Part shown: positions 45,886 through 55,149 of the stretch, piece by piece
Layout: each line of letters begins with the position of its first letter
Position numbering within the stretch: position 1 is the stretch's first letter
Assembly: GCF_001642735.1 (NCBI RefSeq)
Contig: NZ_LWHM01000031.1
Location: forward strand, 124,001 to 188,000
Source of the DNA: Pseudohongiella nitratireducens
Lineage (GTDB): Bacteria; Pseudomonadota; Gammaproteobacteria; Pseudomonadales; Pseudohongiellaceae
Direction of reading: 5' to 3'
DNA: 64,000 nt
Program-made: the position numbers and the translations under genes
Notes under the pieces: generated by a model
The model's database searches: none
What the model was told of the DNA's origin: nothing
What the model saw: the letters and a program-made list of their open reading frames with translations, nothing else

Positions 45886-46620
45886 ATGAAAGTCGTACCG
45901 AAACAAATACTGACAGCACTTTTTTCAATAGCACTGCTCACGCTGATCTATTCATCACCAGCCAGTGCTACCGAAAGGCTGTTGAACATCACGCTGGATG
46001 ACGGCAGTGACATAAAGGTTTTTTTGTTTGAACCTGACGATCACGGTGACGGGCCATGGCCACTGACTATTCTGATTTCCGGGGGCACGGGCAACGAGTA
46101 CATTGCCCGCGCCCAGTTCTGGCTCGGGCGCAAACTGGCTGAGCACGGCTGGGCTATCGCAGTACCCGTCTCACCAGACAGCAAACCTTTCACGGGAGAA
46201 AATGCCAAGCGCATCCCCAAGGTAATTGCCAAATTACAAAAAGACGAAAAAGTGATGTATGGCAAATCCCTGCTGGTCGGGGTGTCATCGGGCGGCTCTG
46301 CCGCCCTGGAAATTGCCACGCAAGAGCCAACTCAGTACCTTGGCGTGATTGCGGCCCCCGGCGTGCTACGACCAGGACTTGAGTTTGACAACCTGCACGA
46401 TCTTCCTATCTATCTGCGCATTGCAGAGGGCGACACCTTTAACTGGGATGAGCAACTGCCGGGCATGATGCTACGGCTGACTCGCGCCAACGCCAACGTG
46501 GACGCAGAACTCATCAATAACGGCAGTCATGTCTTCCAGCTGGACTGGCAGGACCTGGGACGCTGGCTCGACTCTCTCAAGGTTCCACTATCCGCCCCTG
46601 CCCTTGAGTATATTCCTTGA
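45886..46620 (+). CDS. Exported alpha/beta hydrolase-like protein
   Basis: A 244-residue protein from the ATG at 45886 (a TTG at 45802 would add a second hydrophobic stretch and is less likely). Signal peptide residues 1-27 end SSPASA. The alpha/beta hydrolase core shows an oxyanion-type ISGGTGNEY loop, the nucleophile elbow GVSSGGSAA, a probable acid in EGDTFNW and the catalytic His in NNGSHVFQ. It is likely a periplasmic esterase or peptidase with unknown substrate. It precedes the PII gene on the same strand by 89 bases; no functional link is obvious. Confidence 0.75.
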   Translation: MKVVPKQILTALFSIALLTLIYSSPASATERLLNITLDDGSDIKVFLFEPDDHGDGPWPLTILISGGTGNEYIARAQFWLGRKLAEHGWAIAVPVSPDSKPFTGENAKRIPKVIAKLQKDEKVMYGKSLLVGVSSGGSAALEIATQEPTQYLGVIAAPGVLRPGLEFDNLHDLPIYLRIAEGDTFNWDEQLPGMMLRLTRANANVDAELINNGSHVFQLDWQDLGRWLDSLKVPLSAPALEYIP

Positions 46621-46679
46621 CCGCAACGATGACTTGCTTGGTCTAATCTGGCTGTTCATGCTAAAGTTCGCACCCTTGA

Positions 46680-47048
<369 letters not shown>

Positions 47049-47110
47049 CATAACTGCAACATAAACATTGCTGCAAGATAGCTGCTGAATCATCACTGAT
47101 GATTGCGAAT

Positions 47111-47140
47111 AACCGGGGTGCGTTATTGAGAAACCCGGTT
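47111..47140. terminator. Weak hairpin between PII and the convergent barrel gene
   Basis: A perfect 7-bp stem (47111-47117 and 47134-47140) with a 16-base loop overlaps the last codons of the minus-strand gene. It lacks a good U-run; termination is uncertain. Confidence 0.45.
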
Positions 47141-48154
47141 TGAAGCCTGGGAGGGATCAAAAAAGTAAACTTCCAGGTTTAACTGAACACGCGGATCAAT
47201 ATCCCAGTTATGGTGCTCCTCACTGATCAGCTGCGGCACCAGCTCCATCACCAGCCAGTCTTCATACACAGCCCGACGATACACCATCTGCATGTAGTAG
47301 TTATCGACTTTTGAGATCGGCCTGTTCTGACCGATCAAACCCATCTCATAAGTCAACGTCTCCAGATCTCCTAGCTGATGATGCAGAGAAAGCGACTGTC
47401 CAAATTCAGTCAAACGCTCTTTATGCCGGTAATTGACCTCAGTCTGAATTCTGAGATTGAGCGAAGGGTTGAAAATACGGTTCAGATAAAAGCGCGAGTC
47501 CTGCCCCCAACCGTCGTTATGAAAGTAAAATAGCTTGGTATTAATTCCGGCATACCACTCTTCGCTGATATCCCGGTCAAAACGGATTCGGAAACGATAA
47601 AATGGATCCAGCGGTATTCTGGCTTTCAATCCGACATCATGGTTGAAACGCCAGCCATTACGTTCAGGGTGCTCATAGCTGAAGCCCCCTGTAAACGATG
47701 ATGCATTGATGTTACTCAGACGCTGATCACGCAGCGAATTATTCTCCTGTGTTTCCGACTCGAAAATCAGTTTCCAGCGCTCTGACGCCCGGGGCAGATC
47801 CACCCTGCCACTGATTCGCACATTCGAATAATAGGTATCTTTGTGTCCGACCCGCTGATTCAGTTTCAATCGGACATAACTCTCATTAGTCCGTTCACCG
47901 ACAACCTCTCCTGCCAGCCAGTCATCCAGGTTGCGACCTACCAGAGAAACGCGACGCGACATATCATCCCGCTGCTCTTCCAGCCAGCGAAAAGTTCGAT
48001 CCAGTTCAATCTGCTCGACTGTACGTTGAAAAATGCTGTCAAAAGTAGGAGCCGTTTCGCCTTCAGGCTGGGACTGCATATCCTGAGCCACAGCCGAATG
48101 CAAAGTAACACCGGCTGCTAACATCAGAAAAAGCAGTTTTGACCTGAAAGACAT
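47123..48154 (-). CDS. Predicted outer-membrane beta-barrel protein of unknown function
   Basis: A 343-residue protein from the ATG at 48154, preceded by GGAG at good spacing; this leaves a signal peptide of about 23 residues ending AVAQD. After a helical stretch (about 35-75) the rest shows amphipathic strands rich in Tyr, Trp, Arg and Asp (for example YYSNVRISGRVDLP and FRIRFDRD), as in outer-membrane barrels. The last residues, RVSQ, are not the classical terminal Phe. It follows the M56 gene on the same strand with a 98-base gap. I do not recognise the family. Confidence 0.65.
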   Translation of the reverse strand: MSFRSKLLFLMLAAGVTLHSAVAQDMQSQPEGETAPTFDSIFQRTVEQIELDRTFRWLEEQRDDMSRRVSLVGRNLDDWLAGEVVGERTNESYVRLKLNQRVGHKDTYYSNVRISGRVDLPRASERWKLIFESETQENNSLRDQRLSNINASSFTGGFSYEHPERNGWRFNHDVGLKARIPLDPFYRFRIRFDRDISEEWYAGINTKLFYFHNDGWGQDSRFYLNRIFNPSLNLRIQTEVNYRHKERLTEFGQSLSLHHQLGDLETLTYEMGLIGQNRPISKVDNYYMQMVYRRAVYEDWLVMELVPQLISEEHHNWDIDPRVQLNLEVYFFDPSQASNRVSQ

Positions 48155-48252
48155 CACACAATTCTCCAATACCGCCATGGTCACATCGACAAAGTAAAAT
48201 GCCGGGCCAATGCGCGATACCGCAAATATCCAGATTTCAGGGAAAATTTGCA

Positions 48253-49212
48253 CTAGCTCCCATACGTTTCCAGCAGCTCGATGAGCCATTCAACACCATG
48301 ATGTAAGGGACTGAGTGCACAGTAAAGCAGGATCGCTGTCAGGCCGAGCAGCATACCCAGCTGCCAGTTGGCAAGTCGCTTGCGCTGAGAAATATCCAGC
48401 AACGCCTGCACCCGAAGCTCCAGATCACTACCATCAAAATGACTGGTCAGCGCTTCGTATCGGGAGCTTTGCGATTTCAGCAACCGGCCAATGCGCACCA
48501 GTGTCTCGGCGACCTGCACAGGCTTATGGCGCCTGGCTGAAACAAAGTCACAAGCCTGCTCACAAAGCAGGTGCATATCCGCCAGAACATCCGACTGCCA
48601 GCGCCTTGGCAACATTAGCGTGAACACTCTGACCAATAGCAGAGCCAGATTATCACGACGCATTAAATGTGCCTTTTCGTGCGCGAGGATGACCGACAAG
48701 TCCTGTTCCTGACAATGCGATAACAGCGCACTGCTGACATAGACCTCTGGCCGCCACCAGCCTAACGTGAACACAGCCGCAACACCGGTATTCACCCGTT
48801 GAAAACCTTTGTCCGGTGTCGTCAGCATTTTGAGTCGACGACGCATTTTGATACCCCGGAACAATGCAGCAGAGAAATGGATCGCAAGCGCCACAACCAC
48901 AATCACCAGTAAAGCAAGGCCGGTTCCGGCAAGCCAGGGGGAGTTAATCAATGGCACATGGTCGCCGCAGTCGCCGTGACAGTGATCGCTGACAACCACG
49001 CCTTCCAGCGGCGCTATAAACAACAACAGGGTTGTCACCAGACTCAAAATGACCGGGCCAGACCAGAAATAAAGTAACAGCACACTCCCCTGACCTGGAT
49101 GAATGCGACGAAAACCATTACGTAATAAGGGATAAATCAGACCAAACAGGCAGGACAGCACCAGCCAGATAAGTAGCCAAACCAGGGAAAAGCTGCCCGC
49201 CAGGCTCAGCAT
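48253..49212 (-). CDS. M56 family (BlaR1/MecR1-like) membrane metallopeptidase
   Basis: A 319-residue protein from the ATG at 49212, which has GGAGAG upstream; the frame opens earlier inside blaI. It has two N-terminal helices, a third after a Cys/His-rich periplasmic loop (HCHGDCGD, about residues 75-82), and the zinc protease site VILAHEKAHLMRRDN (HExxH, His, Glu) in the cytoplasmic domain. No penicillin-binding sensor domain follows; the protein ends after a final helix. In BlaR1-type pairs the peptidase inactivates the BlaI repressor on signal. It lies 4 bases after the BlaI-like gene. Confidence 0.83.
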   Translation of the reverse strand: MLSLAGSFSLVWLLIWLVLSCLFGLIYPLLRNGFRRIHPGQGSVLLLYFWSGPVILSLVTTLLLFIAPLEGVVVSDHCHGDCGDHVPLINSPWLAGTGLALLVIVVVALAIHFSAALFRGIKMRRRLKMLTTPDKGFQRVNTGVAAVFTLGWWRPEVYVSSALLSHCQEQDLSVILAHEKAHLMRRDNLALLLVRVFTLMLPRRWQSDVLADMHLLCEQACDFVSARRHKPVQVAETLVRIGRLLKSQSSRYEALTSHFDGSDLELRVQALLDISQRKRLANWQLGMLLGLTAILLYCALSPLHHGVEWLIELLETYGS

Positions 49213-49216
49213 GACA

Positions 49217-49630
49217 TTACTCTCCATCCTGGTTTTTATGGCGCTGAATGAGTTGCTCAAGCCGATCCAGCGAGACCTCATCCATATCGGAGGCTACCTG
49301 GACAAAACTGCTGAGTATGGTTTCCATTTTCCCATCATGGAGAAGTTGAATCACCTCGCCCATCATCCTGCCCAGTAGATTCCCACGACTCACAGTAGCG
49401 TGGTAGGTAAAGGCATGGCCTTGTTTGAGACGGGCGACATAATCTTTCCGGTGTAAACGCTCCAATGCAGATTGCACGGTACTTAAAGACGGCACTCTGA
49501 CGCCCTGCAAACCTTCTCGGAATTTTTTGGCATCCAGGTGTGATTGTTGCCACAGAACCTGCATAACCTGCAATTCCAGCTCACCCAGGTTAGTAGGCAT
49601 GATGTTGGAAGATGAGCGTGTTTTGATCAT
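49217..49630 (-). CDS. BlaI/MecI/CopY family transcriptional repressor
   Basis: A 137-residue protein with the winged-helix DNA-binding domain of the BlaI family: LGELELQVMQVLW followed by the recognition helix PSLSTVQSALERLHRKDYVARLKQG and the strand HAFTYHATVSR, then a dimerisation helix at the C-terminus (about 95-130). The first 10 residues before MPTNLG may be non-native; Met11 (49600) is a plausible alternative start. It probably represses its own operon with the M56 peptidase and perhaps the divergent TonB receptor. A GTAGCTAC palindrome (49636-49643) lies just ahead of it. Confidence 0.83.
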   Translation of the reverse strand: MIKTRSSSNIMPTNLGELELQVMQVLWQQSHLDAKKFREGLQGVRVPSLSTVQSALERLHRKDYVARLKQGHAFTYHATVSRGNLLGRMMGEVIQLLHDGKMETILSSFVQVASDMDEVSLDRLEQLIQRHKNQDGE

Positions 49631-49635
49631 GAGTT

Positions 49636-49763
49636 GTAGCTACCCGGCCGCGCCGACTCCGTCAATTGCGTTAAAAACCGACTCAGTATCGGCCACCAAA
49701 ACTTATATAATTATATTATATTTCAGAATCTTACAAAAAACCCTGCCCCTCGGCCAGTATAAT
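49636..49763. promoter_or_regulatory. Divergent promoter/operator region of blaI-like and TonB receptor genes
   Basis: A perfect 8-bp palindrome (49636-49643) adjoins the blaI-like start; an AT-rich perfect 12-bp palindrome (49705-49716) overlaps two minus-strand TATAAT boxes (49710-49720), and a plus-strand TATAAT stands at 49758-49763, about 70 bases before the TonB receptor start. A dimeric BlaI-type repressor could bind one or both palindromes and control both directions. Confidence 0.5.
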
Positions 49764-49833
49764 TCACGTACACCATACAAGCGGGTTCTAAAAACAACAA
49801 TATACCCGAACCTACTCAAGGGGAACAACAACA

Positions 49834-51882
49834 ATGAAGTTGACTTACCAACTGCCAGCAGCATTACTGCTGCTGAGCTCTGCTCATGTACTGGCGCAAT
49901 CATCAGCCAGCGAAAATGACATCCAGGAAGTCCTGGTACTGGGCAATGACTTCCGCCTTTCCGGAGATACACAAACTGCGACTGAAGGCATGGTGTTCAG
50001 CCAGCAGCTTGAGCAGCGCCCGATTTCCCGTACAGCTGAATTGCTCGAATTTGTTCCTGGCATGATCGCCACCCAGCATAGCGGTGAAGGCAAAGCCAAT
50101 CAGTATTTTGTACGCGGTTTTAATCTGGATCACGGCACTGACTTTGCCATCTCACTGGATAGCATGCCTGTGAACATGTCGACCCATGCACATGGCCATG
50201 GGTATGCCGACATGAATTTCATTATTCCGGAGCTGGTCAACTCGATGCGTTATCGCAAGGGGCCTTATTACGGTAATAAAGGTGATTTCGCCACTGCTGG
50301 CAGCGCCGACATTGCATACGCTGACCGTCTTAACCAGGGACGCGCTCACCTGACGCTGGGTGAGTATGATTACCAGCGTCTGTTCGCCGGGCAAAGCGTC
50401 GATGCTGGTGCAGGTGCTATTACCATTGCCGGTGCAGTCACCCGGTACAACGGACCCTGGGACCTTGACCAGGATCTGGATAAACAGAATCTGTTGCTGA
50501 AATACCACGAAGGCGATGAAACCTATAACCTGGGTGTTTCCCTGATGACCTACAACAATGAGTGGCAGGCCAGTGACCAGATTCCCATGCGTGCCGTGCA
50601 ATCCGGACAGATCAGTGAATGGGGCAACATCGACCCCAGTGACGCAGGCAAATCCAACCGCTACAGCCTGTCACTGAATTTTGATCAGCAACTGGATAGC
50701 AACCGTAGCTGGGAATTCAACAGCTACCTGATGGATTATGGACTGGACCTGTATTCCAATTTCACTTATTTCGCGGCTGATCCGGTTCGTGGCGATCAGT
50801 TCCAGCAGAAAGACAGTCGCAAGGTTGCCGGTTTCGATAGTGCTTACCGACTCGCGCTGGCCGATGCAGCCATCCCTTCCACACTGACGGCAGGGGTCCA
50901 ACATCGTTATGATGACATCCGTGTTGGCTTGCATCAGACTGAAGCTCGCGAACGTTACGCCAGTGTTCGTGATGATGAAGTTGAACAGTCCATCAGCAGT
51001 GCCTATCTGAGCCTGGAGAGTCGCTGGTCCGATACCATCCGGACAGTAGCGGCTGTTCGCGCAGATCACTACCGCTACGAAGTTGATGACCTGCTGGGGA
51101 GTAATTCGGGCAAAGGCGACGACACATTAGTGAGCCCTAAACTCAGCCTGATCTATGCACCCATGGACGGTGTTGAGACTTTCATCAGCGCTGGCCAGGG
51201 CTTTCACAGTAATGATGCACGCGGCGCTACTGCCCGTTTTGCACCAGACGGCACGCCAGTCGATCCGGTTGACCCGCTGGCCGAAGCCAGAAGCATAGAG
51301 GCAGGTTTCCGAACTGCGCTGATACCTAAAACCCAGCTCTCAGTCACTGCGTTCAAAATGCGCATGTCTTCCGAATTGATATACGTCGGCGATGCAGGCA
51401 GTACTGAAGCGCTGACAGGCAGCGACCGTGAAGGTGCGGAAGTCAGCGTACTCTATACACCAACCGACTGGTTGCTGATGGATGCTGATTTCACTTATAC
51501 CAATGCTCACATGCGTGATGTTGGCAGTGACGACCGGATCCCAAATGCTGTCGAGAAAACCGCGTCGATGGGACTGACGCTGGAAAATCTCGGCCCCTGG
51601 ACTGCCGGGCTGCGTTTACGATATCTGGGAGAGGCGCCATTGAACGAAGATAATTCGGTGCGAACCGATGGTACGTTCCTGACCAATGGACAGGTCAGTT
51701 ATGCTTTCAGCGAGAACATCAGTGCCAGCCTGGAAGTCTTAAACATACTCGACAGTGATGATTACGATATCAGCTACTACTACGCTTCGCGCCTGCCGGG
51801 TGAAGCCGGAGAAGTTGAAGATATCCATTTCCATCCGGCTGAACCACGTAATGTCAGACTGAGTCTGGAACTCAAATTCTGA
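49834..51882 (+). CDS. TonB-dependent outer-membrane receptor
   Basis: A 682-residue receptor. Signal peptide residues 1-21 (ending VLAQ); the plug domain (about 30-150) shows IQEVLVLGN and RTAELLEFVPGM, then YFVRGFNLDHGTDF and a His-rich STHAHGHGYADMNF near residues 112-125; the barrel follows and ends LSLELKF, with the terminal Phe. Ligand transport across the outer membrane is driven by TonB. The HxHGHG stretch is seen in one branch of TonB receptors; metal or metal chelate ligands are a guess. A TATAAT lies at 49758. It is divergent from the blaI-like/M56 pair. Confidence 0.9.
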   Translation: MKLTYQLPAALLLLSSAHVLAQSSASENDIQEVLVLGNDFRLSGDTQTATEGMVFSQQLEQRPISRTAELLEFVPGMIATQHSGEGKANQYFVRGFNLDHGTDFAISLDSMPVNMSTHAHGHGYADMNFIIPELVNSMRYRKGPYYGNKGDFATAGSADIAYADRLNQGRAHLTLGEYDYQRLFAGQSVDAGAGAITIAGAVTRYNGPWDLDQDLDKQNLLLKYHEGDETYNLGVSLMTYNNEWQASDQIPMRAVQSGQISEWGNIDPSDAGKSNRYSLSLNFDQQLDSNRSWEFNSYLMDYGLDLYSNFTYFAADPVRGDQFQQKDSRKVAGFDSAYRLALADAAIPSTLTAGVQHRYDDIRVGLHQTEARERYASVRDDEVEQSISSAYLSLESRWSDTIRTVAAVRADHYRYEVDDLLGSNSGKGDDTLVSPKLSLIYAPMDGVETFISAGQGFHSNDARGATARFAPDGTPVDPVDPLAEARSIEAGFRTALIPKTQLSVTAFKMRMSSELIYVGDAGSTEALTGSDREGAEVSVLYTPTDWLLMDADFTYTNAHMRDVGSDDRIPNAVEKTASMGLTLENLGPWTAGLRLRYLGEAPLNEDNSVRTDGTFLTNGQVSYAFSENISASLEVLNILDSDDYDISYYYASRLPGEAGEVEDIHFHPAEPRNVRLSLELKF

Positions 51883-51926
51883 TCTGCCAGAGCATTACCG
51901 GATAATATCTGATAGTTTGGCCAACG

Positions 51927-51954
51927 CTGTGCGGCACAACCGTGTGTCGCACAG
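51927..51954. terminator. Hairpin between the convergent TonB receptor and methyltransferase-GNAT genes
   Basis: A perfect 7-bp stem (51927-51933 and 51948-51954) with a 14-base loop lies 45 bases after the TonB receptor stop. No U-run follows. Confidence 0.4.
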
Positions 51955-52015
51955 TGACGCCACAAAACGTCCTGCCCTTGCACCGGTGATCTTTGCTGTA
52001 GCCGGTAGCAAACCT

Positions 52016-53791
52016 TTACAGAAAATCAGTATCGCCTGCCGTCAGCCACCAAGCCCCTTGTAAAGATTCTACGTCCGGTCCGCGACTCCAGGCATTACAG
52101 GGAATCTGAATGGCCGTATCTGCGACCAGGAAGTTTTCTGTGCCAAACCGTTGCAACTGCCCTCGGGTTATCCAGCAGAACATCTCCCGACCCTGACCCT
52201 CCACATACCGCATCGCTGCCTGCAATACAGCCTGGACATCATCTGCCGCGGCTATCACATCCATCACCATTTCCTGCTCACCATGGCGACGATACACTAC
52301 CAAGCCAGGTGTCTTTCCTTCTTCATCGACCACCAATAACTGATAATCCTGACCAGGACGTTGCTGATAGCGAAAACGCACATAGTCAGCATCCCTGACC
52401 CCCACGATGCCATCTGTCAGGCTTGATTTCATTCGCTCCCAGACATGGTTAATACAGTTATCTTCAATCGTTGACCAGTCTTTGGCCTGCACTGGCAAAG
52501 CGCTTTCTGTGGCCTCCCGGGCAATTTCCGGTTTCAGGGTCAGGGAAACCAGGTCATCAGTCTTCTGATAAAGTTTTAATCGCAGTGCCACATGCATGGC
52601 CTTGATATTGGGAAAACCGAACCCCAGTAAATGTCTGGCGGCATACCCCGCATGCTGCTCCAGCATTGCGGTAGCGGTTCTGAAAAACAAACCACTGCGA
52701 CTAAAAAACCCGCGTTCTTTGGGCAGCACCATCACATCACCGATCTGAACAGCGCTTTCGGGGGTTCCAAAATACACTATTGCTCTGACGATGCCGCCAT
52801 AATGAGCAACTAACCGCCCTTCTTTTAGGGCTGCAACCGAAGCACCCCGCCCCTCACCGTACTTCCATTGCCATAAGTCTGCCGAAAACGGGCTGTCGAA
52901 GCACGCTTCAAACAAGGCGGCATAATCTGTTGATGATTTAAGTTCAGCAGGAATAATCAGAGGGCGTTCCGTGACTCGGTCCGGATCGTAGGACGACATA
53001 TCAAGCTGCAATAACTGATGCGACCTGTTCCCCTGCTGCATCTCGGTGAGGTCATGCTCGATGCCCTGCTGTACTTGCTGCCAGGTCGACTCACTCATCA
53101 GGTGATCTGCAATCATGCCAGCGGCCTGACGTTCCAGGCGAGCACTGAAATCTTGCATAAAACCGATAACACCTGCACTTAAATCCATGCGTCGGGAGAG
53201 CTGCAAACCGTTGCGTTCAGCTTCTGCCAATGTGTAATCCAGAGCGGGTAATTCTCGTTGTTTCCGGTGTTCAGCGTGCTCCACGTCAAACTCTTCCGAG
53301 ATAATCAGCCGCCCACCTGGCGCTAACAAATGAAGCGCCGCGGAAAAGATCAATGAGGAAGGGAAATATCGAAAACTGTTCTGCAAAATGACAACATCGA
53401 AGCCACCGGCCTCCATCGATTGCCAGGCTCGCGAAAAATCATCGTGTATGACGTTTGCTGAAAGACCAGATGACCGAACTGTATCGCGGGCCAAAGCCAC
53501 AGCCTGCGCATTATTATCGATACCATGGACTTCAAAACCGCTGCCCGATAACGCCAGCATGAGTTGTCCGGTACCACAGCCAATATCCAGCACCCGGGAG
53601 CCGGCTGGTTTATTGACCAGCGCCAGAATCTGATCTGCCAGTGCCTGTTGCGCTTCCAGTGGCGTGACTGCCTGCGACAATTCGCCGCCTACCCAACCAT
53701 AGGAAAGATAAGATATTCTTCCTTGATCCCGCAGCATGCCTGTAGCATATATATTTAACGGGTAAAGCAATTGTTGCAGACCTGTCTCCAT
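52016..53791 (-). CDS. Fusion of SAM methyltransferase and GNAT acyltransferase
   Basis: A 591-residue protein from the ATG at 53791; a TTG at 53821 would add ten residues. The N-terminal half is a class I methyltransferase: VLDIGCGTGQLMLAL for SAM near residues 88-102 and VVILQNSFRYFP (motif IV-like) near 150. The C-terminal half (about 295-590) is GNAT-like, with FDSPFSADLWQWKYGEG at its start and AARHLLGFGFPNIKA, typical of these acyltransferases. One enzyme could methylate and acylate the same substrate, or modify a lipid or peptide. A minus-strand TATAAT (53799-53804) only 8 bases before the ATG suggests a leaderless mRNA. It is divergent from the regB-like gene. Confidence 0.78.
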   Translation of the reverse strand: METGLQQLLYPLNIYATGMLRDQGRISYLSYGWVGGELSQAVTPLEAQQALADQILALVNKPAGSRVLDIGCGTGQLMLALSGSGFEVHGIDNNAQAVALARDTVRSSGLSANVIHDDFSRAWQSMEAGGFDVVILQNSFRYFPSSLIFSAALHLLAPGGRLIISEEFDVEHAEHRKQRELPALDYTLAEAERNGLQLSRRMDLSAGVIGFMQDFSARLERQAAGMIADHLMSESTWQQVQQGIEHDLTEMQQGNRSHQLLQLDMSSYDPDRVTERPLIIPAELKSSTDYAALFEACFDSPFSADLWQWKYGEGRGASVAALKEGRLVAHYGGIVRAIVYFGTPESAVQIGDVMVLPKERGFFSRSGLFFRTATAMLEQHAGYAARHLLGFGFPNIKAMHVALRLKLYQKTDDLVSLTLKPEIAREATESALPVQAKDWSTIEDNCINHVWERMKSSLTDGIVGVRDADYVRFRYQQRPGQDYQLLVVDEEGKTPGLVVYRRHGEQEMVMDVIAAADDVQAVLQAAMRYVEGQGREMFCWITRGQLQRFGTENFLVADTAIQIPCNAWSRGPDVESLQGAWWLTAGDTDFL

Positions 53792-53798
53792 GGCAGGA

Positions 53799-53804
53799 AT
53801 TATA
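53799..53804 (-). promoter_or_regulatory. Candidate -10 box of the methyltransferase-GNAT gene
   Basis: The minus-strand sequence reads TATAAT, 8 bases upstream of the ATG at 53791. Transcription from it would begin at or just before the start codon, giving a leaderless transcript. It also lies only 17 bases from the start of the regB-like gene on the other strand, so the two promoters must overlap. Confidence 0.45.
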
Positions 53805-53820
53805 CGATAGAATTCAGACA

Positions 53821-55146
53821 ATGACTAAAGTACAGGATTACAATCAGCGCAGTCTGTTCGCGCTTAGAACCGGGGAGCGTCGAGGGTCCACACGCGTCGG
53901 CCTGCAGCGCCTGCTGCTATTACGCGGCCTGGTGACACTGGCAGGTCTGATCGGCACATTTGTCTTTCATGCTTTCTCACCTCTGGCATTACCGTTCCCG
54001 GCAGTAGCAGTGCTGTTGCTGGTTATTACCATCTCTCTGGCGATTGGCGCCTGGCGAGTGCGTCACGCCAGCCTGATCACCCAGAACGAGCTGATACTCA
54101 ACCTGTTCCTGGATGTCGCACTGATCGTTTTCTTGCTGATCTTTACCGGCGGCGCATCCAACCCGCTTATTTCCTATTTGCTGGTCACACTGGCCGTCGC
54201 TGCTACGCTGCTGAGCACAGTCTGGGCGAGCCTGTTTGCCTTGATAGCCATGGCCGTTTACACCACTTTTCTGGTTATCGGCATGACCACTGATGTGCAC
54301 AGCAGCCACATGATGCAAAGCTTCCAGACCCACCTGGTCGGCATGTGGGTGACATTTATGGTCAGCGCGCTGCTGATTACACTGTTTGTCGGCCGGATGG
54401 CCTCCGCGATCAGAACCCGTGAAATGACGCTGGCATCATTTCGGGAAAATGAGATGCGCAACGAGCAACTGGTAGCAATAGGCACGCTGGCTGCAGGGAC
54501 GGCTCATGCGCTGGGGACACCCCTGTCAACGATGTCTGTTTTGCTTTCCGACGCAGAGGATTTATCAACAGAAGATACGCAACTGCTGCGCGAGCAAGTC
54601 AAACGCTGCCGACGCTCCCTTGACCAGCTCACCGGCTATTATCATAAATCCGGTGAGCAGAATCAGCAGGAAACGATTGCCCGGATGCAATCGGAAATTG
54701 CTGACTATATTACCAACATCCACCCCAAGGCTCCTGTTGAGTTCAACATCAGTAACGACTGTCTGGAAGCAACGGTCAATCATGACCTGACAATTCGCCA
54801 TGCCATTATCAATATCATTGAAAATGCGATTCGCGCCGCCTTGAAAGAAGTCAGCGTGTCTTTTGCCCGCGATGAACGACAACCAGAGATGCTACTCATA
54901 GACATTGAGGATGATGGCCCCGGTATTCCAACCCAGGTCATGGAAAACATGGGAGACCCCTTCATCTCCACCAAGCAGGGCAACATGGGATTAGGGATTT
55001 TTCTGGCCAATGCCTCAATCCAGCGACACAACGGTACTATTGAAATGTATAACAAACCCGGCGGTGGCGCGCGAACCCTGATCAGGGTGCCGCTAGCAAC
55101 CTCGGACAGTTCGGCTACCTCTCCGGATTCCTATCAAGAGGATTAA
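53821..55146 (+). CDS. RegB/PrrB-like redox sensor histidine kinase
   Basis: A 441-residue inner-membrane kinase. About six hydrophobic segments span residues 30-195. GGASNPL at 110-116 matches the GGxxNP ubiquinone-binding motif of RegB. The H-box AGTAHALGTPLSTMSVL carries His229; Cys263 in EQVKRCRRSL occupies the place of the redox-active cysteine of RegB. The ATPase domain (N-box ENAIRAAL, G-boxes DIEDDGPGIP and GNMGLGIFLA) follows. In RegB, oxidised quinone and disulphide formation lower kinase activity. It precedes its response regulator by 3 bases and is divergent from the methyltransferase-GNAT gene. Confidence 0.88.
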   Translation: MTKVQDYNQRSLFALRTGERRGSTRVGLQRLLLLRGLVTLAGLIGTFVFHAFSPLALPFPAVAVLLLVITISLAIGAWRVRHASLITQNELILNLFLDVALIVFLLIFTGGASNPLISYLLVTLAVAATLLSTVWASLFALIAMAVYTTFLVIGMTTDVHSSHMMQSFQTHLVGMWVTFMVSALLITLFVGRMASAIRTREMTLASFRENEMRNEQLVAIGTLAAGTAHALGTPLSTMSVLLSDAEDLSTEDTQLLREQVKRCRRSLDQLTGYYHKSGEQNQQETIARMQSEIADYITNIHPKAPVEFNISNDCLEATVNHDLTIRHAIINIIENAIRAALKEVSVSFARDERQPEMLLIDIEDDGPGIPTQVMENMGDPFISTKQGNMGLGIFLANASIQRHNGTIEMYNKPGGGARTLIRVPLATSDSSATSPDSYQED

Positions 55147-55149
55147 ACC

